A model generated the notes under the pieces. That model was not told the origin of the DNA. It did no database searches and saw nothing but the letters and a program-made list of their open reading frames with translations. The translations under genes and the position numbers were made by a program. DNA of 64,000 nt. It comes from Verrucomicrobiaceae bacterium (GTDB lineage Bacteria; Verrucomicrobiota; Verrucomicrobiia; Verrucomicrobiales; Verrucomicrobiaceae). Where the stretch lies: the NCBI GenBank assembly GCA_027487315.1, contig JAIYDW010000244.1, positions 1 to 64,000 on the forward strand. Direction: 5' to 3'. This document shows positions 26,501 through 34,564 of this stretch, one piece after another. How positions within the stretch are numbered: the stretch's first letter is position 1; every line of letters starts with the position of its first letter.

Positions 26501-29075
26501 CAGGTCCCAGGGCGAGCGCATTGACAGAGTCGTAACCTCCGGTAGCACCCGCAAAAGTCGCCTCCTTCAGCGCCGCACCATCCGCCGACGCATAGACCAC
26601 CGTGTAAATATTGTCCAGTGAGCCCCCCGTAACCACCGCATTCCCGTCGCCATCCACCTTCACACTGGTGCCGTATCCAAAATCATCGCCGGGGGGAGGA
26701 GCGTAGCGTTTCTCCCACAGCAACGCGCCATTCGCCGCCGCATACTTCGCCGTGTAATAGTCCGAATCCGTGCTGGAACCATAAGAATAACCAGTCACAA
26801 AGACATCGCCCACCCCGTCCACCGCCACGCCGTAGCCATAGTCGTAAATGGCGGGCCCGTTGTAGCGTCTCACCCACATCTGCTGGCCATTCGCTGCCGC
26901 GTATTTGACCGTGGCGTAGTCTGGATTCGAGCCGGAGTTGTTGGAATAGCCGGTCACGAGGACATTGCCTTCCCCGTCCACCGCCAGCGCATTGGCGTAG
27001 TCGTTGGCATTCGCGGGGCCATTGTAGCGGCTCTCCCACAGCAGCTCGCCATCCGCCGCCGCATACTTCGCCGTGTAGTAGTCCGTATTCGAACTGGCGC
27101 TGCGGGATTGGCCGGTCACGAGGACGTTGCCCCCCCCGTCCAAACCCAGCGCAATGGGGACGTCAGTGCCATTCGCCGGGCCATTGTAACGCTTCTCCCA
27201 CAAAAGCGCGCCATCCGCCGCCGCATACTTCGCCGTGTAATAATCGACATTCGCACCGGCACCTTGGGATGAGCCCGTGATGATGACGTTGCCCACGGCA
27301 TCCACGGCCACGGCAGAGGCACCATCGCTGCCATTGCCCGTACCATTGTAACGTCTCTCCCACAGCAGGCTACCGGTGGTGGCGGCGTATTTAACGGTGC
27401 AGATGTCATTATTGACGCCATTAGCCGAGGCCCCCGTGACGATGACGTTGCCCGCACCATCCACCGCTGCGGCACTTGCGCTATCATAGTCATTGGCGGG
27501 CCCATTGTAGCGCGTTGCCCACATCAGACTGCCCGTAGCCGCGGCATACTTCGCTGTGTAATAATCTCGATTCGTGCCCGCTCCTTGGGAAGAGCCCGCA
27601 GCGACGATATTGCCCACCCCATCCACCGCCACGGCAGCGCAACTGTCAATATTCGAGCCGATCTTGTTGTGGCGTGTTTCCCACAGCAGGCTGCCGCTGT
27701 TGGCGGCGTACTTGACAGTGTAAAAGTCAGCACCCGATCCTGAAGACAGGGAGCCCGTCACGATGGCGTTTCCTGCGCCATCCACGGCAACAGCACTGGC
27801 GTTGGCCGAGCTCGACTGGGACGTGGGGGCAGCCGCGCGCTTTTCCCATAGCAGCGCTCCGCTGTCTGCCGAATACTTCGCTGTGTAATAATTCGATTTC
27901 CCGTCGGAGCCTTGGGAGGTGCCAGTGACGATGACGTCGTCCGAATCGTCCAGCGCCAATGAAGTCGCCGTGTCATAGCTGTTGTTAGAACCATTGTAGC
28001 GTTTTTCCCACAACAGATCGCCATTCCCAACCGCATACTTCACCGTGTAATAATCCGTGTTTGAGATGCTTCCTGAAGAGTATCCGGTCACAATGACATT
28101 GTTGGCACTATCCACTGCCAAGGAGTAGGGGATGTCGGTGTTGTTTCCAGAAGCCGTGTAACGTTTCTCCCAGATAAAAGCCCCGTCCGCCGCCGCATAC
28201 TTGATGGTATGGTAGTCGGCATTCGTCCCCGCTCCATAGGAATAACCCGTCACCACGACATTGCCCGCGTCATCCACCACCACCGCCTGCGCGAAGTCGT
28301 TATTGTTGCTGGCATTGTTGTAGCGCTTCTCCCACAACACATTGCCATTCGCAGCCGCATACTTCACGGTATGATAATCCCAATGCGTGCTCGAATACCT
28401 CGCACTCCCGGTGACGATCACATTGCCTGCCGCATCCACCGCCACGTCACGGGCAAAGTCACTGTTGTTGGCCGCTCCATTGTAGCGCTTCTCCCAGATC
28501 AATGCACCGGTCGCCGCCGCATACTTGGCCGTGTAGTAGTCCGAGTTTCCTCCCGAACCTGTCGACTCCCCGGTGACGACGATATTACCCGCGCCGTCCA
28601 CTGCCGCACCGAACGCGAAGTCATTACCTGCACCGGAACCATTGTAACGCACTTCCCAAATCAACGCTCCATCCACCGCCGCATACTTTGCAGTCCAATA
28701 GTCACGGCCTGTTCCTGCGCCTTCTGAGGTCCCTACGACAATCACATTGCCTTCCGCGTCCACTGCTAAGTCGTTGGGAAATTCGTAGCCATTGCCAGGG
28801 CCATTGTAGCGCGCCTCCCACAAGAGGCTTCCCGTATTGCGGTTGTACTTGTGCACCACAATGTCATCCCCGGTCCGGTTGGAATCGCTGGTGCCCGCCA
28901 CAATGACATTGCCCACTGCATCCAAGACAAATTCACGGGCCTGCTCATTCGTGTCCGCCGCTCCTTGATCATACAAGTTAAACCAACGCTGCACCAGCGG
29001 GTCCGCCGAGCGCAGAGTCTCAGGAGCCGCCAACAACAGAACACCCAGCAAAAGAAAGGAAGCTCGATGAGGCAT
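23505..29075 (-). CDS. Giant secreted beta-propeller protein with ASH and MBG-like domains
   Basis: 1856 residues with an N-terminal signal peptide (FLLLGVLLLAAPETLRSAD). From about residue 30 to 850 it has about 15 tandem units of 54 residues of the form VIVTGxSxG..DYxTxKYAAxDGxLLWEKRYNGxxN, of the SBBP/NHL-like propeller type. Fourteen have the LLWEKRYNG signature; the last is degenerate. Then come a choice-of-anchor/ASH-type domain (TFTLANTGTGPLTLSG, SFEITFTPSGSGLRTATISI) and an MBG-like domain (LPPATVLLSKL..AYEGGATGTLVL). Last are two related modules of about 330 residues sharing STGLVAGS, GP(E/D)KL and VVFQKQ elements. No catalytic motif is visible; surface attachment or adhesion is a guess. 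No PEP-CTERM anchor is present. Confidence 0.88.
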   Translation of the reverse strand: MPHRASFLLLGVLLLAAPETLRSADPLVQRWFNLYDQGAADTNEQAREFVLDAVGNVIVAGTSDSNRTGDDIVVHKYNRNTGSLLWEARYNGPGNGYEFPNDLAVDAEGNVIVVGTSEGAGTGRDYWTAKYAAVDGALIWEVRYNGSGAGNDFAFGAAVDGAGNIVVTGESTGSGGNSDYYTAKYAAATGALIWEKRYNGAANNSDFARDVAVDAAGNVIVTGSARYSSTHWDYHTVKYAAANGNVLWEKRYNNASNNNDFAQAVVVDDAGNVVVTGYSYGAGTNADYHTIKYAAADGAFIWEKRYTASGNNTDIPYSLAVDSANNVIVTGYSSGSISNTDYYTVKYAVGNGDLLWEKRYNGSNNSYDTATSLALDDSDDVIVTGTSQGSDGKSNYYTAKYSADSGALLWEKRAAAPTSQSSSANASAVAVDGAGNAIVTGSLSSGSGADFYTVKYAANSGSLLWETRHNKIGSNIDSCAAVAVDGVGNIVAAGSSQGAGTNRDYYTAKYAAATGSLMWATRYNGPANDYDSASAAAVDGAGNVIVTGASANGVNNDICTVKYAATTGSLLWERRYNGTGNGSDGASAVAVDAVGNVIITGSSQGAGANVDYYTAKYAAADGALLWEKRYNGPANGTDVPIALGLDGGGNVLVTGQSRSASSNTDYYTAKYAAADGELLWESRYNGPANANDYANALAVDGEGNVLVTGYSNNSGSNPDYATVKYAAANGQQMWVRRYNGPAIYDYGYGVAVDGVGDVFVTGYSYGSSTDSDYYTAKYAAANGALLWEKRYAPPPGDDFGYGTSVKVDGDGNAVVTGGSLDNIYTVVYASADGAALKEATFAGATGGYDSVNALALGPGGVIAIAGQSRFGPSGDADFLTVVYGLNDLAVPEIAVSGNAVNIANGDATPRLEDHTDFGAAQVTVGSVERTFTLANTGTGPLTLSGSPRVQRGGPHAADFVVTTQPSSPVAAQGVTSFEITFTPSGSGLRTATISIVNDDADETPFTFVVQGQGTVLPPATVLLSKLMQAPDGSPKPVTVTTVPPGLNVVVTYGGNSVPPTALGSYAVVAEVDDVAYEGGATGTLVLDHRADRQVVEPPGWENGLPATSNVGIWMPSAPGIYDGLLRDNGDGVTLLGALENFKVSKASRNAPGGAASGVLKLRGQTVTVRGTFTAAGALSVDVKVKGGIVAEVRLWLRRVLPGGDDVVSGTVTWKKPGDPDLVAVAFLPRAAGVAPVERQGKFTVLMPSQFAWGSTQPGGDGWGAVTISKTGLVTVKGKLGDGATFTETAHLSAQGEFCLYRDLYRSVPEKGRIGGRMRFRDLPGVSDFDGRMQWVKRADVKEKQYASGFTVEVVLMGCRFTSYPVGIRLLGELEDADPNAVFNLIGPSLPLARGEEVERVLSWLLDNKLLHYGPEKLSGSANRSTGLVAGSFLDPVSKLRVSAQGVVFQKQEMAAGQFVLGTGSGALRIVPGTSFPYPGGESAGAGLLADGPAVQAAPPGMGDAALEAGAAGTYSGVFGDGSGVAGGLENVKVSASGAVSGVLWLDGVKHTLRGQLSSGPPATVVIDVGGLTVTLILKKENAPNAGYQMAGTVVDGAQTHTLAAQRLPGYSGGQAAAQEGSYTLALLAPDPVNPVNEPGGDGYATLKVSKTGVCTGALVLAEGAKTTFAGHVSAFGEWSFYRVLYGGNPARGHVGGKLTFRNAVLSDVDGSWRWVKLNTAVTNPAVYASGIQVTREVVGSKWTPPGRGVRAWPGLSDGWYNVWCRWAGPSLSATVALPALDRVAAWTTANQVLYFGPDKLAVKVNAGTGLVTGSYKHVPLGVNQSFGGVLLQKQGLVTGSYVNVRGSGRFWMQGRP
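26540..28990 (-). repeat. About 15 tandem 162-base coding repeats
   Basis: DNA encoding the propeller blades repeats every 159-162 bases. Nearly identical stretches such as GCCGCCGCATACTTCGCCGT recur at that spacing, with the phrase for LLWEKRYNG next to them. Adjacent units differ at scattered third positions, so they are diverged but still recognisable at DNA level. Confidence 0.85.
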
Positions 29076-29181
29076 CCCGAATCATGGGGTGAAGCCCAAG
29101 AATGTCAAGGTCCCCGCCATCTTCTGCCTTCCCCCAAAAATTTCGCCAAACAACACCCTCCACCCCCAGAATCCCTCCTCC

Positions 29182-29333
29182 CCATTCGTGTCCTCCGCAC
29201 CATTCGCGGTTCCCCCCTGTCTCCCCGCCTCCTTCTCCCAACTCACCACTCACCACTGATTCCTGATTACTGATCACTCCCCCCCAGTCTCCCCCTCTGC
29301 GCCTCTCCCCTCTCCGCGCCTCCGCGTGCCCTT
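29182..29333 (+). repeat. Composite intergenic repeat (modules A, C, D), longest copy
   Basis: Module A (29182-29216) has CCATTCGTG and CCATTCGCG 9-mers ending GTTCCCCC. Module C (29241-29285) has phase-locked 7-mers CACCACT, GATTCCT, GATTACT, GATCACT. Module D (29292-29333) ends CTCTCCGCGCCTCCGCGTGC. Same order as at 23386-23506. Confidence 0.8.
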
Positions 29334-29339
29334 TCATCC

Positions 29340-29367
29340 TTCAAAGTTCGACGTTCAACGTTCAAAC
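29340..29367 (+). repeat. Four 7-base repeats of the TTCAACG family
   Basis: TTCAAAG, TTCGACG, TTCAACG and TTCAAAC follow one another without gaps, 45 bases before the lgt start at 29413. Confidence 0.75.
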
Positions 29368-29412
29368 CCCCTTGCACCCCCGCCCTTCCCCGCCACCTTC
29401 CCCCACCCGCCG

Positions 29413-30354
29413 ATGCCCCACCCCGCCTACTACCTCCACGACCTCACCCCCCACGTCGTCAAACTCTTTGGTGGCCTCGCCATCCACTGGTACGGCCTCG
29501 CCTACGTCCTCGGCTTCTACCTCACCTACCGCGTCATGCGTTACCTCGCCGAGCGCGGCCTCTCCGAACTCAAGCCCGATCAAGTCGCCGACTTCATCAC
29601 CCTCGTCGCCTTCTTCGGCGTCGTCCTCGGCGGCCGCCTCGGCTACATGCTCCTCTACAACTTCGACGAATTCATCCGCGCCCCCTGGATCCTCTTCCTC
29701 ATCAACCAGGGCGGCATGGCCAGCCACGGCGGCATCGCCGGCGTCGCCCTCTTCTGCCTCTGGTACGCCCGCAAACACAAAATCTCCTGGGTCGGCCTCG
29801 GCGATACCCTCGTCTGCGGCGCCCCCCTCGGCGTCTTCCTCGGCCGTCTCGCCAACTTCATCAATGGCGAGCTCTTCGGCCGCGTCACCACCGTCCCCTG
29901 GGCCGTCAAATTCCCCACCGAACTCCACCACGAAGACTACCTCGCCCAGGGCGGCCAACCCATCGCCCTCCCCCCCCAACTCCAGCACAGCCCCGAAATC
30001 ATAGAGTGGTTCGAAGACAACGCCGGCGGCCGCGCCCAACTCGAAAACATCCTCCACCCCCGCCACCCCTCCCAGCTTTATGAAGCCTTCGGCGAAGGCC
30101 TCCTCATCACCATCATCCTCCTCACCCTTCGCATCAAATACCCCAAACTCCCCCACGGCGTCCTCACCGGCCTCTTCTTCCTCCTCTACGCCATCGCCCG
30201 CATCACCCTCGAAAACTACCGCCAGCCCGACAGCGGCGCCGAACCCATCCTCGGCCTCACCAAAGGCCAATTCCTCACCCTCTTCATGATCCTAGTCGGC
30301 CTAGCCTTCCTAGCCTACGCTAAACTCCAAAAACCCAAACCCCAACCCACCTAA
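29413..30354 (+). CDS. lgt: Prolipoprotein diacylglyceryl transferase
   Basis: About 313 residues from the ATG at 29413 (MPHPAYYLHDLTPHVV); the frame upstream is repeat-derived. It has seven or so membrane segments and the Lgt blocks in order. These are IHWYGLAYVLGF (the essential His/Tyr region), GGRLGYMLLYN, GGMASHGGIAGV (H-G-G), the signature GRLANFINGELFGRVT and HPSQLYEAFGEG. Lgt transfers diacylglycerol from phosphatidylglycerol to the lipobox cysteine of prolipoproteins in the inner membrane. An insert of about 30 residues (ELHHEDYLAQGGQP..NAGGRAQLEN) between the signature and HPSQLYEA makes it slightly longer than the E. coli form. Confidence 0.97.
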   Translation: MPHPAYYLHDLTPHVVKLFGGLAIHWYGLAYVLGFYLTYRVMRYLAERGLSELKPDQVADFITLVAFFGVVLGGRLGYMLLYNFDEFIRAPWILFLINQGGMASHGGIAGVALFCLWYARKHKISWVGLGDTLVCGAPLGVFLGRLANFINGELFGRVTTVPWAVKFPTELHHEDYLAQGGQPIALPPQLQHSPEIIEWFEDNAGGRAQLENILHPRHPSQLYEAFGEGLLITIILLTLRIKYPKLPHGVLTGLFFLLYAIARITLENYRQPDSGAEPILGLTKGQFLTLFMILVGLAFLAYAKLQKPKPQPT

Positions 30355-30438
30355 ACTCCGAAAGCCCCACCCAACTCCCACCGTTCTCACCCTCCAGAGT
30401 ACCCGTCACCGCTCCGCGTGACGACCCTCACCCAATCT

Positions 30439-30518
30439 CCTATCTTCCATCTCCCATCTCCGGCGCACCCGCGCCCCCCGCAATCCGCAATCCGCAATCC
30501 GAAATCCGAAATCCCCAC
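30439..30518 (+). repeat. Two 7-base repeat families leading into the ThuA start
   Basis: CCTATCT/TCCATCT/CCCATCT units (30439-30459), then CGGCGCACCCGCGCCC, then five phase-locked units (three CCGCAAT, two CCGAAAT; 30478-30512). The ATG follows at 30524. Twenty-four consecutive bases from 30453 are identical to those from 53262. Confidence 0.85.
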
Positions 30519-30523
30519 TCCCC

Positions 30524-31447
30524 ATGCGCCTCCTCCTCCCCCTCCTCACCTGCCTCCTCTCCCTCACCCTCGCCAACAGCCCTCAACCCAAATTGAAGGC
30601 CCTCATCCTCGACGGCCAAAACAACCACAAGTGGGACATCACGACCCCCGTCCTCCGCCACGCCCTCGAATCCTCCGGCGCCTTCACCGTCGCCGTCTCC
30701 ACCACCCCGCCCAAAGGCGCCCCCAAAGACGCCTGGGCCACCTGGAACCCCGACTTCACCGCCTACGACGTCGTCGTCTCCAACTACAACGGCGAGACCT
30801 GGCCTGACACCGTCCGCACCGCCTTCGAAGCCTACGTCAAAAACGGCGGCGGCTTCGTCCCCGTCCACGCCGCCAACAACGCCTTCGGCGACTGGCCCGA
30901 ATACAACCGCATCATCGGCGTCGGCGGCTGGGGCGGTCGCGATGAAAAATCCGGCCCCTGGCTCTACGTCAAAGACGGCAAACTCTTCCGCGACACCACT
31001 CCCGGCAAAGGCGGCGCCCACGGCCCCCAGCACGAATTCGTCGTCGAAGTCCAAACCCAGGACCACCCCATCACCAAAGGCCTCCCCCACCGCTGGCTCC
31101 ACACCCAGGACGAACTCTACAGCCGCCTCCGCGGCCCCGCCGAAGACGTCACCATCCTCGCCGCCGCCACCTCAGACCTCACCGCCGTCAAAGAACCCAG
31201 CTTGATGGTCATCAATTACGGCAAAGGCCGCGTCTTCCACACCACCCTCGGCCACGCCGACTACTCCATGCTCTGCCTCGGCTTCTACGAAACCCTGCAG
31301 CGCGGCACCGAATGGGCCGCCACCGGCGCCTGCACCCGCACCGCCGACCTCCCCGAAGACTTCCCCACCGAAGCCACCGTCCACCCCATCACCCTCGAAG
31401 GCCACCCCAAGCAAGACCGCCCAAAGCCCAAACCCGCTGGCAAATAA
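30524..31447 (+). CDS. Secreted ThuA-domain protein
   Basis: 307 residues with a signal peptide (MRLLLPLLTCLLSLTLANS). The ThuA fold (glutamine-amidotransferase-like) is recognised from LILDGQNNHKWDITTPVLRHAL, YDVVVSNYNGETWP, FEAYVKNGGGFVPVHAANNAF, YNRIIGVGGWGGR, HEFVVEVQTQDHPITKGLP, HTQDELYSRL and GKGRVFHTTLGHAD. ThuA proteins are linked to trehalose and other sugar use. In this phylum they are usually secreted proteins near DUF1080 or oxidoreductase genes, and the reaction is not known. The start codon has no SD, because CCGAAAT repeats and CCCCACTCCCC fill the leader. Confidence 0.93.
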   Translation: MRLLLPLLTCLLSLTLANSPQPKLKALILDGQNNHKWDITTPVLRHALESSGAFTVAVSTTPPKGAPKDAWATWNPDFTAYDVVVSNYNGETWPDTVRTAFEAYVKNGGGFVPVHAANNAFGDWPEYNRIIGVGGWGGRDEKSGPWLYVKDGKLFRDTTPGKGGAHGPQHEFVVEVQTQDHPITKGLPHRWLHTQDELYSRLRGPAEDVTILAAATSDLTAVKEPSLMVINYGKGRVFHTTLGHADYSMLCLGFYETLQRGTEWAATGACTRTADLPEDFPTEATVHPITLEGHPKQDRPKPKPAGK

Positions 31448-31497
31448 CGACAAAAGGGCGGCACCACACCTTCCCAACTAGTCTTCAGTCTACCCTC

Positions 31498-31935
31498 CTA
31501 CTTCGATCCAGGGCAAATAGCAGGTTTGCCAGTTCCGTCCTGTTCAGAACCTTTTCGGGTAATGAGGTCATCTTCAGGATCGTCTTCAGAATCAGCAATG
31601 AGGAGTTCGAACCCAACATTCTTCTCTTTGAGTGTACTGATTAATGGCCAAATCACTCTCAGATCCAGATTCGACTTCAATTTCGGGAAAAGAATAAGCC
31701 GCAATGCCGGCTCAGTGCCCTGCATCCTCCACTGTTCGCAGGTTTTCAGGAGTTGATCCGTTGTGCGGAGACCGGAATCGGACAGCAGCGTTCCATCGTC
31801 TCGAACCCAAACCATGATCCCTTCCGCTGCCTTCGGCGGCCCTTCCGGGCTCCAGTGAAGTATCACCTGATCGGCGAGTGCCATGGAGCCGCAGAAAACT
31901 GCGAAAATGAATTGAACGAAAATTTGCATGCTCAT
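31498..31935 (-). CDS. Hypothetical secreted protein
   Basis: 145 residues with a signal peptide (MQIFVQFIFAVFCGSMALA from the second Met). The mature part has VILHWSPEGPPKAAEGIMVWVRDDG, LRTTDQLLKTCEQWRM, LRLILFPKLKSNLDLRVIWPLISTLKEKNVGFELLIADSEDDPE. That strand-helix-strand layout, with a variable-helix-strand ending, recalls ExbD/TolR-like periplasmic domains, but without their membrane topology. No family is claimed. The gene is convergent with thuA, and base composition is balanced compared with its neighbours. Confidence 0.65.
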   Translation of the reverse strand: MSMQIFVQFIFAVFCGSMALADQVILHWSPEGPPKAAEGIMVWVRDDGTLLSDSGLRTTDQLLKTCEQWRMQGTEPALRLILFPKLKSNLDLRVIWPLISTLKEKNVGFELLIADSEDDPEDDLITRKGSEQDGTGKPAICPGSK

Positions 31936-32012
31936 TCTGTTTTTCTCGGATCAGGCAACCCTGACCGGAGAGCACCCGTTTCGCAACAGATACCCTGCCC
32001 CCCGCACCCCAT

Positions 32013-32612
32013 TCATCCACCCTTCTGCGCCACGACGAAAACATGCTTCTCCGGCCACTGATCATACTCCAAATGCCGGCACACACACCCGGCCTCCGCC
32101 ACCGTCTGCAGCGTCTTCGTTATCCCCAAAACACTGTAATAAACCGTCGGCCCCATGGACGAATCCCGCTTCTCCTCCGGCCCATCCAGCCCGCCCATCG
32201 TCCAAATCAAAACACCACCCGGGTTCAGCGCCCCGCACAGCTTCCGCAGCACATCCTCGCTCCGCTCCAGCGGCACATGCCAAATGCTATCCCACGCCGT
32301 GATGAAATCATACCGCCTCGCAGGCACCCACTCGCACACATCCGCCTGAAAAAACGTCGCATCAGGATTCCACACCCTCGCCAACGCAATCATCTCCGCA
32401 GACACATCCATCCCCTCCACCTCATAACCCTCACCCACCAGCAATCGGGCAAACCGCCCACTGCACCCGCACCCCACATCCAGCGCCACACCACCGCCCC
32501 CGCGAAACCTCAGCGCCCTCTCATGCTGGCGCATCCCGTTCATCTCCAACCCCGGATCAAGCCACCGCGCAGCGATCGCATCGTAACTCTCGCCAAGCTC
32601 AGAAGGTTGCAT
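32013..32612 (-). CDS. Class I SAM-dependent methyltransferase
   Basis: 199 residues. The SAM-binding motif I is ALDVGCGCSGRFARLL (about 43-58), followed by the acidic residue of motif II in VEGMDVSAEMIALAR. ATFFQADVCEW is next, then motif IV-like YDFITAWDSIWHVPLERSEDVLRKLCGALNPGGVLIWTMGG. The fold is that of Methyltransf_11/25 enzymes, which act on small molecules or cofactors; the substrate is unknown. It stands alone: the next genes are 77 bases downstream and 212 bases upstream, and the upstream gap holds no visible gene. Confidence 0.9.
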   Translation of the reverse strand: MQPSELGESYDAIAARWLDPGLEMNGMRQHERALRFRGGGGVALDVGCGCSGRFARLLVGEGYEVEGMDVSAEMIALARVWNPDATFFQADVCEWVPARRYDFITAWDSIWHVPLERSEDVLRKLCGALNPGGVLIWTMGGLDGPEEKRDSSMGPTVYYSVLGITKTLQTVAEAGCVCRHLEYDQWPEKHVFVVAQKGG

Positions 32613-32824
32613 GATTCAAAAGTTGAACACCCCGGCAAAAACGCCCACCGGCAGGCCCCACCATCGGCACAACAAACACCCCACGCACCCCTTTTTCTTC
32701 GGCCTCATTCCAGTCACTCTCAGATAAATCATGGCCGTTCATCCGAATGCGCCCTCCCCACCCACTCCCGCATCCCTTTTCACCCCTTCATTGACCCTGG
32801 TGTTTCCTCATGTGGCAATAAGAG

Positions 32825-33334
32825 CTATTTCCCTGCCAGCCGATGGAGGACGAACCGCAAGCTGCCATCTGCTGCCGCGCCGACGGCAATGTACTTCACG
32901 GATCCTCCACCCTTCTCGGTGCGAATGGAAATTTCAAACACTCCGACCACCGGAAGATTCGGCACGTAGGTGTGACCATTCATCACCTTTGGCTTCTCCC
33001 AACCTTCCAAAAGATTGGTGAAAATGCCCGTTACCCCCTTTTCAGCGGCAGCCTTCTTCTGAACCTCGGCGCGATCATGGAAAGCCGTTATGGTAAGCTT
33101 CGCCTCCGGCAAATACTTTTTCTGATCCCCCCAAGACGAGACCAAGGTATCGATTTGGAACGGTTCAGCTCCATCCTGGTGGTAGAGCTTATCAAATGCA
33201 GCGTCAGTCCCCGCCTGCCATGCTGACTCGATCTCTTTGCTGAAGGCCGCGACCTGGGCTGGTGCGGGGGACTGACAAAACGCATCGGCAATGCAGAGCA
33301 CGCTACTGAGGATGATAAGTCGAATGGGCTTCAT
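32825..33334 (-). CDS. Hypothetical secreted protein
   Basis: About 169 residues from the ATG at 33334; the longer frame to 33403 lacks a signal. The signal peptide reads MKPIRLIILSSVLCIADAFC, and the cysteine at its end might be a lipobox variant but the -3 to -1 residues are poor. The mature part includes AFSKEIESAWQAGTDAAFDKLYHQDGA, KLTITAFHDRAEVQKKAAAEKGVTG, and PNLPVVGVFEISI..VKYIAVGAAADGSLRFVLHRLAG. That ends as a small beta-sheet domain like those of NTF2-like or secreted stress proteins. No named family is recognised. Composition is balanced (no C excess on the plus strand). Confidence 0.65.
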   Translation of the reverse strand: MKPIRLIILSSVLCIADAFCQSPAPAQVAAFSKEIESAWQAGTDAAFDKLYHQDGAEPFQIDTLVSSWGDQKKYLPEAKLTITAFHDRAEVQKKAAAEKGVTGIFTNLLEGWEKPKVMNGHTYVPNLPVVGVFEISIRTEKGGGSVKYIAVGAAADGSLRFVLHRLAGK

Positions 33335-33474
33335 AGGAAGGTTAAAGCGCTTGGTTTCTTGGGCGAACCACTTGATCAAAAACAATTCCACCGAATACGT
33401 CAAGAGCCTTATGGCCGACAGTTTGGTCGAGTGCCAGCGTGGAAAGCCATCGCCGTGGGTCCACCTCGGAAGGG

Positions 33475-33675
33475 TTAGCCTTCAGACAGGTAAGCCATTA
33501 CCCCGATGTTGGAGACACTGGTCGCGAAAAGGTAGGCGATCACCAACACCCCCGTGCGCCTAACGATGGAGAGCCGTCGGCATCTGATCAACAAGGCGAT
33601 CAAAATTGCAATTCCATACCGGAAGAAGTCAGTTGGACAACGATGAACCATGGCACCCGCTACCGGGAGCTCCAC
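33475..33675 (-). CDS. Possible small membrane protein
   Basis: 66 residues from a GTG (58 from the internal ATG at 33651). Two hydrophobic segments, YGIAILIALLIRC and TGVLVIAYLFATSVSNIGVMAYL, are joined by a basic turn (RRLSIVRR). Nothing in the sequence identifies it. It fills a gap of 375 bases between the beta-lactamase gene and the secreted hypothetical gene, both also on the minus strand. It could equally be a remnant of a longer membrane protein. Confidence 0.35.
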   Translation of the reverse strand: MELPVAGAMVHRCPTDFFRYGIAILIALLIRCRRLSIVRRTGVLVIAYLFATSVSNIGVMAYLSEG

Positions 33676-33709
33676 GCCGCAATTGGGTTAAAGATTGTAG
33701 TCACGAGGG

Positions 33710-34564
33710 TCATTTCGACTCGACACGGGTAGCCGGTTGTCCACCACCGCCTTGTTCTGCCTCAGGCTTGAGTGCGCCCATGGAAGCAAGAATCGCTCGT
33801 GTGATTCCTTCCCGCTTCGGAAGATCCTCCATCCGTCCTGGGGTATCGATGTTCAGCGCGAAGAAAACGGCGCCAGCTGGATGCTCAACCCAACCGACCC
33901 ACCAACCCACTGCGCCGCTCCATCCAGTCTTTCCTCTCAGAATCCAATCACGGCCAGCTTCCACAAGAATCAAATCTTTAACCAATCGTTGGGCAGCGAC
34001 ATCGAAGGGAAGCTTGTTCCTGTAAAGCTGCCTGAGAAAGCCAATTTGTTCATGCGCTGAGATCTGAAGATTCCCTTCAACCCAAAAAGGCCCCTTCCCC
34101 GTGGTGTCTTGGTTCCCGTATTGAATGCGTTCCAAATATTCCCGTTCCTTGGGCTCGCCGATCATTTCCGCAAACCTTTCATACACCCAGACAGCGGAGT
34201 GCCGCATAGAGGATCGGAGATCCTGATCCTGATTCCAAATCGGAACCGATCTCCGGATTCCATCCCACTTGATCTTCTCGAACTCATCCTGAACCACACC
34301 TGCATCCAAAGCGAAAAGAGCGTGCGGAATTTTGAATGTGGATGCGGGTGAATACCGTCTTCCAGCCCGCTCGGTGTTGAATGCCATGTAGCCTTTCGAG
34401 GCAGCGCGCTCGTCGCAGATCACAATCGTTCCCTCGGCCTTATACTGGCTGAAGAAATCTCCCCAATCAGCCCGTTCAACGGCGATATCAGCCTGCGCAA
34501 TGCACGACAACATCGCAAACAGCGCACCGAAGAGACTCGTTGGACAATGAAGGGTTCGATGCAT
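33710..34564 (-). CDS. Class D (OXA-type) beta-lactamase
   Basis: 284 residues with a signal peptide ending around CIAQA. All serine beta-lactamase class D motifs are present. These are S75-T-F-K78 (nucleophile and carbamylatable Lys, in SPASTFKIPHAL), S123-A-V125, Y149-G-N151, W161 in PFWVEGNLQIS (the Trp that stabilises the carboxylated lysine), and K212-T-G214 in RGKTGWSG. WWVGWVEHP follows, as in the family. The enzyme hydrolyses beta-lactams in the periplasm. BlaR1-type sensors have the same domain, but no membrane sensor part is attached, so this is the free enzyme. No blaI/blaR regulator and no mobile element are adjacent. The local base composition differs from that of flanking genes. 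Confidence 0.95.
   Translation of the reverse strand: MHRTLHCPTSLFGALFAMLSCIAQADIAVERADWGDFFSQYKAEGTIVICDERAASKGYMAFNTERAGRRYSPASTFKIPHALFALDAGVVQDEFEKIKWDGIRRSVPIWNQDQDLRSSMRHSAVWVYERFAEMIGEPKEREYLERIQYGNQDTTGKGPFWVEGNLQISAHEQIGFLRQLYRNKLPFDVAAQRLVKDLILVEAGRDWILRGKTGWSGAVGWWVGWVEHPAGAVFFALNIDTPGRMEDLPKREGITRAILASMGALKPEAEQGGGGQPATRVESK

Larger units (their letters stand above)
29076..29412. other. 337-base divergent intergenic stretch filled with repeats
   Basis: Lies between the start of the giant propeller gene (minus) and lgt (plus), so it must hold both promoters. Almost all of it beyond 29180 is composite and 7-base repeat sequence. No small gene was found in it. The in-frame extension of lgt back to 29326 is repeat-derived. 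Confidence 0.6.

Noticed and set aside
23499-26621. 1040-residue plus-strand open frame
   Set aside because: Arg/His/Pro-rich shadow opposite the giant propeller gene.
26540-28990. CRISPR-like array
   Set aside because: The repeats are 159-162 bases, in frame and fully coding; no short direct repeats with unique spacers.
29326-29412. N-terminal extension of Lgt
   Set aside because: The extension translates repeat DNA (TTCAACG units); Lgt starts normally at the ATG at 29413.
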